A program made the position numbers and the translations under genes. 64,000 nt of DNA from Gemmatimonas phototrophica (lineage in GTDB: Bacteria > Gemmatimonadota > Gemmatimonadetes > Gemmatimonadales > Gemmatimonadaceae): assembly GCF_000695095.2 (NCBI RefSeq), contig NZ_CP011454.1, positions 2,666,001 through 2,730,000 on the forward strand, written 5' to 3'. Of the stretch, positions 35,359-49,083 are shown piece by piece (positions within the stretch are counted from its first letter, which is position 1; the number at the start of each line of letters is the position of its first letter). A model generated the notes under the pieces. It was not told the origin of the DNA and searched no databases. It saw only the letters and a list, made by a program, of their open reading frames with translations.

Positions 35359-35396
35359 TTCTAGCGCTACCCGTTGATTCCCTTCATTTCGCAACC

Positions 35397-36782
35397 ATGA
35401 TCACTTCGTCCCTGCGCCGTGCATGCCTGATGGCCGCCCTGACGGGGCCTCTGGTGTCTCTCGGCGCCCAGAAAAGCCCGTCCATTCCGCATGAGAAGTA
35501 CACCCTCTCCAATGGGCTCGAAATCATTCTGCACGTGGATCGTTCGGTCCCCATTGTGGCGGTGGAAAACTTTTACAAGGTCGGCTCGGGCGACGAAAAG
35601 GTGGGGCGTACCGGTTTTGCCCATCTCTTTGAACACGTGATGTTCATGGGATCGGAGAACGTGCCGGTAGGCAAGTTCGATGAATGGCTGGAAGCAGCCG
35701 GAGCAAGCAACAACGGATCCACCAACTTCGATCGCACCAATTACTACGAGACCGGGCCCTCCAATGCCCTGCCCCTCATGCTGTGGCTTGATGCCGACCG
35801 CATGGGTTGGCTGCTCCCCACCATGGATCAGGCCAAGCTTGACCTGCAACGCGATGTCGTGAAAAACGAACGGCGTCAGGGCGTGGACAACGCCCCGTAC
35901 GGGAAAGCGGACGAAACCATTTTGCCCGTGCTCTTTCCCAAGGGGCATCCGTACTCCTGGGACGTCATCGGCTCCATGGACGACCTGAGTGCGGCGGCGG
36001 TTGACGACGTGAAGGGGTTCTTTCGGCAGTACTACGCCCCCAATAACGCCACGATCACCATAGCCGGGGACTTCAATCCCGATTCGGCCAAGGCGTGGGT
36101 GCAGAAGTATTTCGGCCACATTCCACGCAGCGCGGCTCCCATTACCCGGCCCGTGCCCCCCGCCATCACCCTGCGCAAGGACTCCGTGCTGGTGGTAGAG
36201 GACCGCGTGCAATTGCCGCGGGTGTATTACACGTGGCATGGCGTACAGTCATTCTCGCCCGATGACGCGGCCCTTGATGCACTCACGGACATCGTGGCCG
36301 GCGGCAAGAGTTCGCGCTTGTACCGTACGCTGGTCTACGAGAAGCAGCTGGCGCAGGATGTGCGCATGAACAATCAATCGCAGAAGCTCGATGGCATGAT
36401 CCAATTGGTCGTCACGGCCAAGCCCGGCGTGCTGCCCAGCGACATTGACGCCGAGATCAGTCGCACTTTGTCAGACATCATTGCGAATGGTGTTACCGAA
36501 CGTGAACTCACCCGCGTGAAGAACGGCATGCGCGCGAGTATGCTGGATGGGCTCTCGAGCGTGGCCAGCAAGGCGTTTCGCCTCAGCTACTACAACTACT
36601 TCACCGGAAAGCCCGATTATCTGGCGCAGGATCTGGCGCGGTACGAAGCACTCACGCCGGCGGCCGTGCAACGCGCGGCCCGTACGCACCTCGCGGGGAC
36701 CCCACGGGTGGTGCTCACCATCGTCCCGGAAGGCAAATCGTCGCTGGCACTCACACCATCGACTCTCGGAGGGATCAAGTAA
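35397..36782 (+). CDS. M16 zinc peptidase, catalytic member of a pair, secreted
   Basis: A 461-residue protein with a signal peptide (CLMAALTGPLVSLGAQ). The inverted zinc motif HLFEH (His76, Glu79, His80) is followed about 75 residues later by ERRQGVDNAPYG with the third ligand region. It contains two M16 domains (N- and C-terminal halves). It degrades peptides in the periplasm. The next gene encodes a paralogue lacking the motif, and the overlap is a single base (TAATG), as expected for obligate heterodimers such as mitochondrial processing peptidase. Confidence 0.93.
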   Translation: MITSSLRRACLMAALTGPLVSLGAQKSPSIPHEKYTLSNGLEIILHVDRSVPIVAVENFYKVGSGDEKVGRTGFAHLFEHVMFMGSENVPVGKFDEWLEAAGASNNGSTNFDRTNYYETGPSNALPLMLWLDADRMGWLLPTMDQAKLDLQRDVVKNERRQGVDNAPYGKADETILPVLFPKGHPYSWDVIGSMDDLSAAAVDDVKGFFRQYYAPNNATITIAGDFNPDSAKAWVQKYFGHIPRSAAPITRPVPPAITLRKDSVLVVEDRVQLPRVYYTWHGVQSFSPDDAALDALTDIVAGGKSSRLYRTLVYEKQLAQDVRMNNQSQKLDGMIQLVVTAKPGVLPSDIDAEISRTLSDIIANGVTERELTRVKNGMRASMLDGLSSVASKAFRLSYYNYFTGKPDYLAQDLARYEALTPAAVQRAARTHLAGTPRVVLTIVPEGKSSLALTPSTLGGIK

Positions 36783-38230
36783 TGCGCGTATACACTCACT
36801 CGCTGCTGGCGGCGGTGATCACCCCGGCCGTGCTTCTGGCACAACCCGCGACGCCGAAGGCCGCGAGCAGCACGCCCCCCAAACTGGTGGCGCCCACGCC
36901 GCTCAAACTCCCCACCATGGTGGAGCGGCGGCTCCCCAACGGGTTGCGTCTGGTCATTGTCGAGCAGCGTGAATTGCCGGTGGTGGATGCGCAGCTCGTA
37001 TTCAATGTCGGCAGCATTGCCGATCCGGGTGGTAAGGAAGGATTGGCGACCGCCACGATGAACATGCTCGATGAAGGCGCCGGCGATCGGGATGCGCTGG
37101 CATTGGCGGAGCAGATTGGCTTCCTGGCCATTCGCTTGAACACCGGCGCCTCGCTCGAACAGAGCTCCGTGGTGTTGCACACGACGCGCAACACACTCGA
37201 CAGCGCCTTCGCCCTGATGGCCGATGTCGTGCGGCGGCCGACCTTTCCCGAAAAGGAATTCGTACGGATTCGCAATGAACGTGTGACGGCCCTGTTGCAG
37301 GAGCAGGACCGCGGGCCGGCCATGGCCGACCGCGCCTTTGCCGCGATTCTGTATGGTGAAGCACACCCGTACGGGCGCAGCCCATCCGGTGTGCGCGAGT
37401 CAGTGGAATCCATCACGCGCGCAGATATTGAAACGTTCTGGCGCACCTGGTACCGCCCCAACAACGCCACGCTGGTGCTGGTGGGTGACCTCACCGTAGC
37501 CGAGGCCGTAACGCTGGCCACTCGCACCTTTGGATCGTGGGAACGCGCGCCGGTTCCGACAACACCATTGCTGCGTGCGATGGCCAAATCGACTACCGCG
37601 ATTCACATCATCGACAAACCCAAAGCCGCACAATCGAGCTTTCGCATTGGTGGTATTGGCGTGGCCCGCAGCAGCCCGGACTACTACGCCATCATGGTGA
37701 TGAACACGGCGCTCGGGGGGTCCTTCACTTCCCGTTTGAACAACACGCTGCGCGAAGTGAAGGGCTACACGTATGGCGCAGGGTCTGCATTTTCCATGCG
37801 GCGCGACGCCGGTCCCTTCACCGCCCGGGCCGAAGTGGTTTCTGCCAAGACCGACTCGGCGCTCATTGAGTTCATGAAGGAACTCAAGAACATTCGCCAG
37901 CCGCTGCCTGCGGCGGAGTTGGCGAAAGTGAAACGGTACCTGCAGTTGGGATACGCCGATGGGTTTGAGAGCACCGGTGATATTGCGGCGCAGATCTCCA
38001 ACCTCGTGCCGTACAATCTCCCACTCACCACGCTGGGCGCCTTCAACGCCGGAATCAGCAAGGTGACGGCCGCCGATGTGCAGCGTGTCGCAACCAGATA
38101 CGTCGATCCGGCCAAACTCACCATCGTGATTGCCGGTGACCGCTCCAGTATTGAACCGGCACTCAAGGCCACCAAGATCGCGCCCGTGGATGTCCGTGAC
38201 ATGCGCGGCCGTCCCATCATCGTTCCGTAA
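36782..38230 (+). CDS. M16 family protein lacking zinc motif, partner subunit
   Basis: A 482-residue protein with a signal peptide (THSLLAAVITPAVLLAQ). The position equivalent to the zinc motif reads GGKEGLATATMNMLDEG, with no HxxEH, so it is not catalytic by itself. In characterised pairs of this kind the inactive subunit provides substrate binding. The C-terminal half keeps the glycine-rich TYGAGSAF loop. Coupling to the preceding gene by TAATG supports equal expression. Confidence 0.9.
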   Translation: MRVYTHSLLAAVITPAVLLAQPATPKAASSTPPKLVAPTPLKLPTMVERRLPNGLRLVIVEQRELPVVDAQLVFNVGSIADPGGKEGLATATMNMLDEGAGDRDALALAEQIGFLAIRLNTGASLEQSSVVLHTTRNTLDSAFALMADVVRRPTFPEKEFVRIRNERVTALLQEQDRGPAMADRAFAAILYGEAHPYGRSPSGVRESVESITRADIETFWRTWYRPNNATLVLVGDLTVAEAVTLATRTFGSWERAPVPTTPLLRAMAKSTTAIHIIDKPKAAQSSFRIGGIGVARSSPDYYAIMVMNTALGGSFTSRLNNTLREVKGYTYGAGSAFSMRRDAGPFTARAEVVSAKTDSALIEFMKELKNIRQPLPAAELAKVKRYLQLGYADGFESTGDIAAQISNLVPYNLPLTTLGAFNAGISKVTAADVQRVATRYVDPAKLTIVIAGDRSSIEPALKATKIAPVDVRDMRGRPIIVP

Positions 38231-38235
38231 CCCCG

Positions 38236-39189
38236 ATGTCCGTTCTCATGCCATCAACTTCGCGCCGGTGGTTCGCCGTTGCACTCTCCACCGGTTTGCT
38301 GGTGAGTGCCTGTCGCACTGCCGCTGTGGCGCCGACGCCGGCGGCCACGCCCAACGCCCGCGGTGCCAACTCCGCACCCATGCTGGTCACCACGAAATGG
38401 GTGACGGAGCACGCCAGCGATCGTGATCTCGTTATCCTGCACGTGGGGACCAAGGCCCAGTACGACAGTGGCCATGTGGCCGGCAGCCGTCATGTATCGC
38501 TGGAAGACATTGCGATCCCCATGCAGCCCGGCGCCCTGTCGTTGCAGATGGCCAGCACCGAGCAACTCACCGCGTGGGCCGTGCGTAACGGCATTGGTGA
38601 TCAGACGCGCGTGATTGTGGTGCCGCACGATTTCAATCTGCAGAGCGCCACGCGGGTGTTCTTTACGTTGTCGTATCTCGGTGCCGGTGATCGCGTGTCG
38701 CTCATGGATGGGGGCTACCAGGCATGGAAGAATGAATCGCGCGCGGTAAGCACCGCCGTGCCGGCGGCTGCGGCCGCCAGCACATTTACGCCACGTGTCC
38801 GCCCGGAGCTCATTGCGCAGGTTGGTCAGGTGGAAACTGCCACGCAGGACCAATCCCGGTTCATTGTCGATGCGCGTCTGACGCGCTTCTACAACGGCGA
38901 TGGCGGTGGCTATCCGCGCCCGGGGCACATTCCCGGCGCGGTGAACATTCCGTTGTCCAACGTGAGCGTGAACGGATTCCTGCGCCCCTACACCGAGCTG
39001 GAGGCCTTGTTTGATGCCCAGCGGGTGGACAAGAGCAAGCCGGTCATCACGTACTGTCACATTGGTCAGCAGGCCACGCTGCTGTGGTTTGTGGCCACGT
39101 TGATTGGTCGCGACGCGCGCATGTACGACGGCTCGTTTCAGGAATGGAGTGGCAGTACGCGTCCCATCGTGGGACCGCCGGGCAAGTAG
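38236..39189 (+). CDS. rhodanese-like sulfurtransferase, lipoprotein
   Basis: A 317-residue protein with lipobox LVSAC (Cys26), so it is anchored to a membrane facing the periplasm. There are two rhodanese domains. The first (about 50-165) lacks the catalytic Cys (VIVVPHDFNLQ). The second (about 200-315) has the active loop YCHIGQQA with Cys274. The CxxGxxA loop is more like thiosulfate:cyanide sulfurtransferases than phosphatases. It follows the M16 pair by five bases, so it is probably cotranscribed; its link to peptide breakdown is unclear. Confidence 0.87.
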   Translation: MSVLMPSTSRRWFAVALSTGLLVSACRTAAVAPTPAATPNARGANSAPMLVTTKWVTEHASDRDLVILHVGTKAQYDSGHVAGSRHVSLEDIAIPMQPGALSLQMASTEQLTAWAVRNGIGDQTRVIVVPHDFNLQSATRVFFTLSYLGAGDRVSLMDGGYQAWKNESRAVSTAVPAAAAASTFTPRVRPELIAQVGQVETATQDQSRFIVDARLTRFYNGDGGGYPRPGHIPGAVNIPLSNVSVNGFLRPYTELEALFDAQRVDKSKPVITYCHIGQQATLLWFVATLIGRDARMYDGSFQEWSGSTRPIVGPPGK

Positions 39190-39223
39190 GACCAACGCAC
39201 GGGCCGCCGTGCGGCATTAACAG

Positions 39224-39264
39224 AGGGTCAGCCTATCGCGTCCAACGGATATGCTGACCCTTTT
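39224..39264 (+). promoter_or_regulatory. terminator-like hairpin overlapping the start codon at 39251
   Basis: AGGGTCAGC (39224-39232) pairs with GCTGACCCT (39253-39261), and the 3' arm runs into TTTT. The ATG at 39251-39253 lies at the loop/stem border. It could terminate the rhodanese transcript and also mask the start of the next gene. Confidence 0.6.
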
Positions 39265-40324
39265 GCTTTCCCTGACGCTGGTGCAGCCAAGCCAGACCGC
39301 CCTGCAACGCGCCGATGCCTATGTGGCGCAAACCGATGGTCAGGCCATGCTGGTGATGCATCAAGGCCGCGTGATTCACGAGCAGTACCGCGCGGGAGGT
39401 GGCGTGGATCGCCGTCAGATGCTGGCCAGCGGCAGCAAGAGTTTTGTGGGTGTAGCCACCATCGCAGCGGTCGAGGACGGTCTCGTCCGTCTGGACGCCC
39501 CGGTGGCGCACTACCTCCCCGCGTGGAGCAGCGATGCGCGGAAATCCCGGGTGACGGTGCGTCAGCTGCTGTCGCTGGAAAGCGGCGTGGAGACTGGCAA
39601 CCCCGGCACGGGCTGCGGGGGGCGCGGAGCCACCTGGAATGACGCCGTGAACGCCGGAACGTTTGCCGATCCAGGTACCACGTTTCGCTACGGCCCCTTC
39701 CCGTTCATTACCATGGGCGCGGTGCTGGAGCGAGTGCAAAGGAACTCCTTCGAGCAATACCTCACCCAGCGGGTGCTCGCTCCCCTTGGCGTAACGGTGC
39801 AGTGGCGCGCCAAGTGTGGCGACGGCAACCCCCAATTGGCAGGCGGTGCCGCCATGACAGCTCGCGACTGGGCCACCTTTGGGGACATGATCCGGTTGGG
39901 TGGCGTGCACAAGGGACGGCGCATTCTCCAGGAATCGCTGGTGCGGGAGCTGTTCCGTCCCTCGGGGAGCAACGCTGCGTACGGCCTGTCGTGGTGGCTG
40001 GTGGGTGCGACCCTGTTGGCCCAACCGGCCGCCGGGCTGGAAGCGGGCACCGGGGCCGGTCGTCAGCGTGGCGGTATTCTGGGCGGCCGTCGCTCCAGAG
40101 GGGGCCGGGCCCGCTCGGGCGGCCGCCCGGATGCCACCGCCCGCGGCGGGACGGCCGCTCTCCCCAGTTGGATGCCCGCCGATCTCGTGATGGCTGCCGG
40201 GGCCGGCAAGCAGCGGCTCTATGTCATCCCGTCGCTGGAATTGGTGGTGGTCCGGATGGGCCCCCTGATTGGTGGGCGCCGTTTCGAGGATGTGGCCTTT
40301 CTGCAGGCCTTGCTCGGCTCCTGA
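39251..40324 (+). CDS. serine hydrolase (beta-lactamase fold) with Gly/Arg-rich insert and altered YxN motif
   Basis: A 357-residue protein with a short hydrophobic N-terminus ([14 protein letters not shown]), probably a signal peptide without a basic n-region. SxxK is present as SGSK (Ser60, Lys63). The second motif, normally Tyr-x-Asn, is Tyr147-Gly-Pro149. Between the catalytic domain and the last strands is a ~45-residue insert rich in RGG, GGR and ARGG. It is an esterase or peptidase rather than a lactamase by inference. The start is embedded in a hairpin with no ribosome site. Confidence 0.8.
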   Translation: MLTLLLSLTLVQPSQTALQRADAYVAQTDGQAMLVMHQGRVIHEQYRAGGGVDRRQMLASGSKSFVGVATIAAVEDGLVRLDAPVAHYLPAWSSDARKSRVTVRQLLSLESGVETGNPGTGCGGRGATWNDAVNAGTFADPGTTFRYGPFPFITMGAVLERVQRNSFEQYLTQRVLAPLGVTVQWRAKCGDGNPQLAGGAAMTARDWATFGDMIRLGGVHKGRRILQESLVRELFRPSGSNAAYGLSWWLVGATLLAQPAAGLEAGTGAGRQRGGILGGRRSRGGRARSGGRPDATARGGTAALPSWMPADLVMAAGAGKQRLYVIPSLELVVVRMGPLIGGRRFEDVAFLQALLGS

Positions 40325-40346
40325 CGCCGCCAGTGTAAAAGCCCTT

Positions 40347-40384
40347 CCGGGTGAGGGTACCTTTCCCGCGTCCCCTCATCCCGG
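40347..40384 (+). promoter_or_regulatory. leader hairpin touching the purE ribosome site
   Basis: CCGGGTGAGGG (40347-40357) pairs with CCCCTCATCCCGG (40372-40384) with one bulged base. The 3' arm shares bases with the GGAG ribosome site at 40383-40386, eight bases from the GTG start. Confidence 0.5.
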
Positions 40385-40391
40385 AGTCCCT

Positions 40392-40919
40392 GTGACCCCT
40401 GCTGCTCCCACGCCTTTGGTTGGCGTGGTCATGGGCAGTGCGAGCGACTTTGAGACGCTTGCACCGGCCTGCGACATTCTCGCCGAACTTGGTATTCCGT
40501 ACGAAGCGCGCGTCGTTTCCGCGCACCGTACGCCGGATTGGCTCTTTGAGTATGCCGAGCAGGCCCACCCGCGCGGACTGCGGGCCATTATCGCCGGAGC
40601 CGGAGGCGCCGCGCACTTGCCGGGCATGCTCGCCGCCAAGACCCTGGTGCCCGTGCTCGGCGTGCCCGTGGTTGCCACCCCGCTCAATGGCATGGATGCC
40701 CTGCTGAGCATTGTGCAGATGCCGGCCGGAGTGCCGGTGGCCACCTTTGCCGTGGGCAAACCCGGTGCAGCCAACGCGGCGCTGTACGCCGCCCAGTTGC
40801 TGGCGGCCCACGATCCGGCCCTCCATCAGGCACTGCTCGCCCGGCGCACGGCCAAGGCGGCAGAAGCACTGGCCAGGCCGCTCAACGCCCCCAACGCCAT
40901 TCCCCCGGTCTCGACGTGA
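40392..40919 (+). CDS. purE: 5-(carboxyamino)imidazole ribonucleotide mutase
   Basis: PurE (class I) isomerises N5-CAIR to CAIR in purine synthesis. Motifs: [11 protein letters not shown] at the start, SAHRTP with the catalytic His, [14 protein letters not shown] and [15 protein letters not shown]. The length of 175 is within the family range (about 160-175). The GTG at 40392 is chosen from the GGAG ribosome site; the frame is open upstream without family similarity. Its stop overlaps purK by four bases (GTGA). Confidence 0.96.
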   Translation: MTPAAPTPLVGVVMGSASDFETLAPACDILAELGIPYEARVVSAHRTPDWLFEYAEQAHPRGLRAIIAGAGGAAHLPGMLAAKTLVPVLGVPVVATPLNGMDALLSIVQMPAGVPVATFAVGKPGAANAALYAAQLLAAHDPALHQALLARRTAKAAEALARPLNAPNAIPPVST

Positions 40920-42121
40920 CGACGACAACAACACCGTCGCCCATTCTTCCCGGCGCGACGATTGGATTTTTGGGAGGGGGCCAGCTGGGCCGCATGACCG
41001 CGTTCGCGGCGCGTTCCATGGGCTATGACATCCATGTGCTCGATCCCGAGGCGGCCTGCGCCACGCGCCCCATCGCCTCGCGCACCATCACGGCGCCATT
41101 CAACGATGTCAACGCGGCCATCGAACTGGCGTCACAGTGCGATGTGGTGACGCTGGAAATTGAGCAGATCCATCCGAGTGTGCTCGATGCCGTGGCGGCC
41201 CGCACCGCGCTGCGTCCGGGGCGCGATCCGGTGTACATCATCCAGGATCGCATTCGCCAGAAACAGTGGCTCAAGTCGCACGGCTTCCCCCTCGGGCGGT
41301 TTGTGGCCGCCCAGCAAGCCAGCGACATTGCCGACATGGTGCGCGAGTGTGGCGCCAGTATCGCCAAGAGCACACACGGTGGCTACGACGGGCGCGGACA
41401 GGTGCGTCTCTCCGACCCCGAGCAGGCCATGGATGCGTGGACGGCACTCGGATCGCGGGAATGTCTCGTGGAGCAGAAGGTCAGCATTCATTACGAGCTG
41501 TCCGTGCTGGTGGCCCGCTCTCCCAGCGGGGCCACGGCCGTGTATCCGCCATCGCGCAACCATCATACCAGCGGCGTGCTGACGTGGGCGGTGGTGCCGG
41601 CCGTGATCAGCGACGAGATGGCGCAGCGCGCGCAAACGCTCGCCCGTACCGTGGCGGAGCGTATTGGCATTGTGGGACTGCTGGCGGTGGAGTGTTTCGT
41701 GACCACCGATGGCGAGTTACTGGTGAACGAACTCGCGCCCCGGCCGCACAACACCTATCACCACAGTGAACGCGGAGTGGCCACGAGCCAGTTTGAACAG
41801 CTCGTGCGGGCCATCTGCGATTTGCCGTTGGGTGCCACCGACGTCTTTGCGCCGTCGGCGATCGCCAATCTGCTCGGCGACGTGTGGCTGCAGGACAGCG
41901 CGCCTGATGTCACGCACGCGCTCAACGTGACCGGCTCCCGGTTGCACTTGTACGGCAAGGCCGGCGCCCGGGCCGGTCGCAAGATGGGGCATCTCTCGGC
42001 CGTTGGCGACAGTGCCCAGGATGCCCTTGGGCGGGTGCTCGAAAGCTACCGGCGCTTATCCCCGGGAACGATCTCCAGCTTCGACGTGCACGAACCTGTG
42101 CTGGCCCACATCACCTCCTGA
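40916..42121 (+). CDS. purK: 5-(carboxyamino)imidazole ribonucleotide synthase
   Basis: PurK is the ATP-grasp enzyme that makes N5-CAIR from AIR, bicarbonate and ATP, supplying PurE. Visible motifs are [11 protein letters not shown] near residue 18, [13 protein letters not shown] (glycine-rich loop), [15 protein letters not shown], and the metal-binding [15 protein letters not shown]. The 401 residues are within the family range. It is coupled to purE by GTGA. Together they replace the class II AIR carboxylase. Confidence 0.96.
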   Translation: MTTTTTPSPILPGATIGFLGGGQLGRMTAFAARSMGYDIHVLDPEAACATRPIASRTITAPFNDVNAAIELASQCDVVTLEIEQIHPSVLDAVAARTALRPGRDPVYIIQDRIRQKQWLKSHGFPLGRFVAAQQASDIADMVRECGASIAKSTHGGYDGRGQVRLSDPEQAMDAWTALGSRECLVEQKVSIHYELSVLVARSPSGATAVYPPSRNHHTSGVLTWAVVPAVISDEMAQRAQTLARTVAERIGIVGLLAVECFVTTDGELLVNELAPRPHNTYHHSERGVATSQFEQLVRAICDLPLGATDVFAPSAIANLLGDVWLQDSAPDVTHALNVTGSRLHLYGKAGARAGRKMGHLSAVGDSAQDALGRVLESYRRLSPGTISSFDVHEPVLAHITS

Positions 42122-42157
42122 CCGCCAGCGGTCTCCACTGTCCCTTACACGCTTTCC

Positions 42158-42535
42158 ATGTTTCCGCGCGACTTCTACGAAATTCTGCACATCATTGGCA
42201 TCGCGATGCTCTTCCTCGCGATTGGCGGCGTCGCCACTCATGCTGCCAACGGGGGCAACAAGGCCACGAGTCAAACCCGTGGACTGATGGGTACGGTGCA
42301 TGGCCTCGGCGCACTGCTCATTCTGGTTGGAGGTTTCGGCATGCTGGCGCGCATCGGCTTTGCGCACGGTACCAACTTCCCGGGGTGGCTGTGGGTGAAG
42401 ATTGTGGTGTGGCTGGTGTTGAGTGCCATCGTCCTGCTCCCCTACCGCAAGCCGGCGCTGGCCAAGCCATTCATCTTTCTGTTGCCACTGCTGGCCGGTG
42501 TGGCCGTGTACATGGCGCTGTACAAGCCCTTCTGA
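42158..42535 (+). CDS. small four-TM membrane protein, hypothetical
   Basis: A 125-residue integral membrane protein with four hydrophobic helices at about 8-28, 46-66, 78-98 and 102-121, joined by short loops. No motif of a known family is visible. It lies between purK and ackA (16 bases before ackA), so it may be cotranscribed with ackA. It might belong to the general SirB/DUF membrane class, but I cannot assign it. Confidence 0.75.
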   Translation: MFPRDFYEILHIIGIAMLFLAIGGVATHAANGGNKATSQTRGLMGTVHGLGALLILVGGFGMLARIGFAHGTNFPGWLWVKIVVWLVLSAIVLLPYRKPALAKPFIFLLPLLAGVAVYMALYKPF

Positions 42536-42550
42536 CCCGGTGACTCCGTC

Positions 42551-43795
42551 GTGAACGTTCTGGTGCTCAACGTCGGTTCGGCGACGCTCAAATTTCAGGT
42601 GGTGGTCACGGACAATGATCGCATCATGCACGATCAGGACGTGAAGCTGTTGCGCGGCCAGATTGAGCGCATTGGCGGCGAGTCAGTGATCACCCTGCGC
42701 GGCAACGATGGGAGCACCCGTAAGCGTACGGCGCCCCTGCGAGACATGCGCAGCGCGGTGGATTGGCTGGTGGGATACATCACCGATCCGGAGAGTGGCA
42801 CCGGCTTGACGGCCCGCGGCGACATTCACGCGGTAGGACATCGGGTGGTGCACGGCGGTGAGCAGTTTCGCGCCAGCGTGCTGGTGGACGAGTCCGTCCT
42901 GCAGGGCATTGAAGACAACGTGGAACTCGCGCCGCTGCACAACCCGCACAACTTGCGCGGCATCGAGGCCACCCGGAAAGCGTTGGGGAGTGGCGTGCCG
43001 CAGGTGGCGGTGTTCGATACGGCCTTTCACCACACGCTGCCGGAACACGCGTATCTCTACGCCATTCCGTATCCGCTGTATCGTCGCCACAAGATCCGCC
43101 GCTACGGATTTCACGGCACGTCACACCGGTCCATTGCGTACCGCTTTCGCAAGATTACCGATCGCGAGCGGAGCGACGTGCGCATTGTCACGTTGCACCT
43201 TGGCAACGGCTGCTCCGCTTGCGCCATTCGTGGCGGCGTGTCGATTGACACCAGCATGGGCTTCACGCCGCTGGAAGGGCTGGTCATGGGTACACGCTCC
43301 GGTGACATCGATGCGGCACTGCTCGACTACATCGCCGCCAAGGAAGGGCTCTCGCTCTCGCAGGTGGAGGCCATGCTCAACAGTCAGTCGGGATTGCTCG
43401 GGATCTCGGGACTGACGAACGACATGCGCGATCTGCTGGCTGAAGCGAACGAACTGCAGGATCGGCGCGCGCGGTTGGCCATTGAGATCTTCTGCTATCG
43501 GGCGCGGAAGTACGTGGGGGCATACCTCGCCGCGTTGGGAGGCGCTGATGCCGTGGTGTTTGCCGGTGGCGTGGGAGAGAACAGCGCACAGATTCGCGCC
43601 CGCATTTGCGATGGACTTGAGTGGGCCGGACTGCGCGTTGACGCGGCGGCCAACGAGTCGCTCGTTGGTGGACGTGAAGGGCGGTTCTCCGCGGAGGGCT
43701 CAAGCATGGAAGCCTGGGTCGTACCGACCGATGAGGAGCTGCTGATTGCCCGCGACACGTTTCGGGTGGTGAGCGGCGCACCGCTGCCCAGCTGA
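42551..43795 (+). CDS. ackA: acetate kinase
   Basis: AckA interconverts acetyl phosphate plus ADP and acetate plus ATP. The N-terminal motif [15 protein letters not shown] contains Ala where most members have Ser (NxGSSSxK). The FDTAFH and GFHGTSH signatures, [29 protein letters not shown] and the final [10 protein letters not shown] are intact. It is 414 residues, normal for the family (about 400). The start is a GTG. No phosphotransacetylase gene is next to it. Confidence 0.95.
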   Translation: MNVLVLNVGSATLKFQVVVTDNDRIMHDQDVKLLRGQIERIGGESVITLRGNDGSTRKRTAPLRDMRSAVDWLVGYITDPESGTGLTARGDIHAVGHRVVHGGEQFRASVLVDESVLQGIEDNVELAPLHNPHNLRGIEATRKALGSGVPQVAVFDTAFHHTLPEHAYLYAIPYPLYRRHKIRRYGFHGTSHRSIAYRFRKITDRERSDVRIVTLHLGNGCSACAIRGGVSIDTSMGFTPLEGLVMGTRSGDIDAALLDYIAAKEGLSLSQVEAMLNSQSGLLGISGLTNDMRDLLAEANELQDRRARLAIEIFCYRARKYVGAYLAALGGADAVVFAGGVGENSAQIRARICDGLEWAGLRVDAAANESLVGGREGRFSAEGSSMEAWVVPTDEELLIARDTFRVVSGAPLPS

Positions 43796-47711
<3,916 letters not shown>

Positions 47712-47722
47712 ACTACAGTGAA

Positions 47723-47856
47723 CTGCAGTAACCGCGTTATGATGACCGCGTTATGGGTTACCGGGTTATCCCGTAACCGCGGGTACCCGCAGTAACCCGC
47801 GGTTATTCGGTAACCCGGTAACTCATAACGCGGTCATCATGACGCCGTTACCGCAG
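47723..47856. repeat. 134-base imperfect palindrome (59-base arms) between convergent genes
   Basis: The left arm 47723-47781 and the reverse complement of the right arm 47798-47856 agree at about 51 of 59 positions by hand alignment, around a 16-base loop. The arms are built from repeated GTTATG, GTTACC and TAACCGCG words. The stop codon of the P1 peptidase gene lies inside the right arm. It may serve as a bidirectional terminator. Confidence 0.85.
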
Positions 47857-49020
47857 TTTCTGCGGTTGGATGCCTCTTGCTCTCAGAAACAACCGAACGG
47901 AGTCGACCGGTAACGGCTTTACGGTCGCTGTGCGGTTCGATACCGGGGTGGCCATGAGCAGGGCGTTGTACAGCGCTTCTTCGGTGGCCTCCGTGACGGC
48001 CTGAAAAAGCGCCGACATGGCCTCGTTGCCCAGTTCGTCGTTGGTGGACACGGTAGCGTCGGGATTGCGGCGCACCCGCGGGTTGGTGGAGAACGCCAGC
48101 ACGTAGTCGCCCGACCCGTTGGATGCGCTGGACCCAGTGCGCGCCAGTCCCATAATGGCGCGGGCGCCAAGGCGCTCAAGGTTGCGGGCCAGCAGCGGCG
48201 CGTCGGTAGCAATCACAATCATGCAGGAGCCGTCGCCACGTTCGGCACCGGCATCACCCGGCGCACGACGCGGGCTGGTGACCGGCGCCACGTCGCGCTG
48301 AAAGGCGTAGCGCCCCAGCAGCTGCCCGATGGGCACCCCGGCCATTTGCAGCACCCCGCCGTAATTGCCTTGCACCAGAACGCCCACGGTGTAGCCACCT
48401 AGTGACGCCGGAAGGACTCGGGACGACGTCCCCATGCCGCCCTTCCAACCAAACATGATGGTGCCGTGCCCTGCCCCCACGCTCCCTTCGGCCACGGCGC
48501 CGCTGTCCGCACGGGCGAGTGCATCCCGTACGGCGCTCCCAATTCCCACGCGCGACCGCGTGGTGTTCAGCCCTCCGTCGTTGGTTTCTCCCACGACCGG
48601 GTTGATGGAGCGCACATTGCCGTTCTCCGGCTTGGCCAGCATCCACTGCGCCAGCGCATCGCCGGCCGGCCAAATGCACAACGTGCAGGTGAGCAGAATA
48701 GGCGTTTCGAGCTCCCCCAACTCTCGCAGTTGCGTGACCCCGAGCAGTTTGCCGAAGCCGTTCCCCACGTGCAGGGCCGCGGGAACTCGATCGCGGTACA
48801 GATCCCCCCCGTGCGGCAGGATGGCGGTCACCCCGGTCCGCAGCGAATCCCCTTCGCTCACGGTCGCGTGTCCCACCCGAACACCGGCCACATCGGTAAT
48901 GGCGTTGTGCGTTCCCGGGGTAAACACCCCCGGCGCCAATCCAAGGGCCCGGGCCCGAACCTGTGCCCCCAGCAGTGAGGGCAGCATCAACGCAACCGCG
49001 AGCACGGCGGGTGTACGCAT
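47848..49020 (-). CDS. P1/DmpA-family N-terminal-nucleophile aminopeptidase, secreted
   Basis: A 390-residue protein with a signal peptide (LAVALMLPSLLGAQ). The family fold is shown by NAITDVAGVRVGHATV, NGFGKLLGVTQLRELGELETPILLT, GETNDGGLN and the autoprocessing site DGSCMIVIATDAPLL, where the Ser after Gly becomes the nucleophile after self-cleavage. Known members hydrolyse D-amino-acid amides, beta-peptides or L-aminopeptides. Its stop codon is inside the palindrome at 47723-47856. It is divergent from holB. Confidence 0.92.
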   Translation of the reverse strand: MRTPAVLAVALMLPSLLGAQVRARALGLAPGVFTPGTHNAITDVAGVRVGHATVSEGDSLRTGVTAILPHGGDLYRDRVPAALHVGNGFGKLLGVTQLRELGELETPILLTCTLCIWPAGDALAQWMLAKPENGNVRSINPVVGETNDGGLNTTRSRVGIGSAVRDALARADSGAVAEGSVGAGHGTIMFGWKGGMGTSSRVLPASLGGYTVGVLVQGNYGGVLQMAGVPIGQLLGRYAFQRDVAPVTSPRRAPGDAGAERGDGSCMIVIATDAPLLARNLERLGARAIMGLARTGSSASNGSGDYVLAFSTNPRVRRNPDATVSTNDELGNEAMSALFQAVTEATEEALYNALLMATPVSNRTATVKPLPVDSVRLFLRARGIQPQKLR

Positions 49021-49072
49021 GATTGGGCGGAGTGGTGAGGTGAACGGCAGCGAACGCGCAGACTCCTCATCT

Positions 49073-49078
49073 TATATT
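49073..49078 (+). promoter_or_regulatory. TATATT box five bases before the holB ATG
   Basis: Five bases separate TATATT from the ATG at 49084, so a sigma-70-type start would fall at the first base of the start codon. There is no ribosome site upstream and no clear -35. Confidence 0.4.
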
Positions 49079-49083
49079 ACGTC

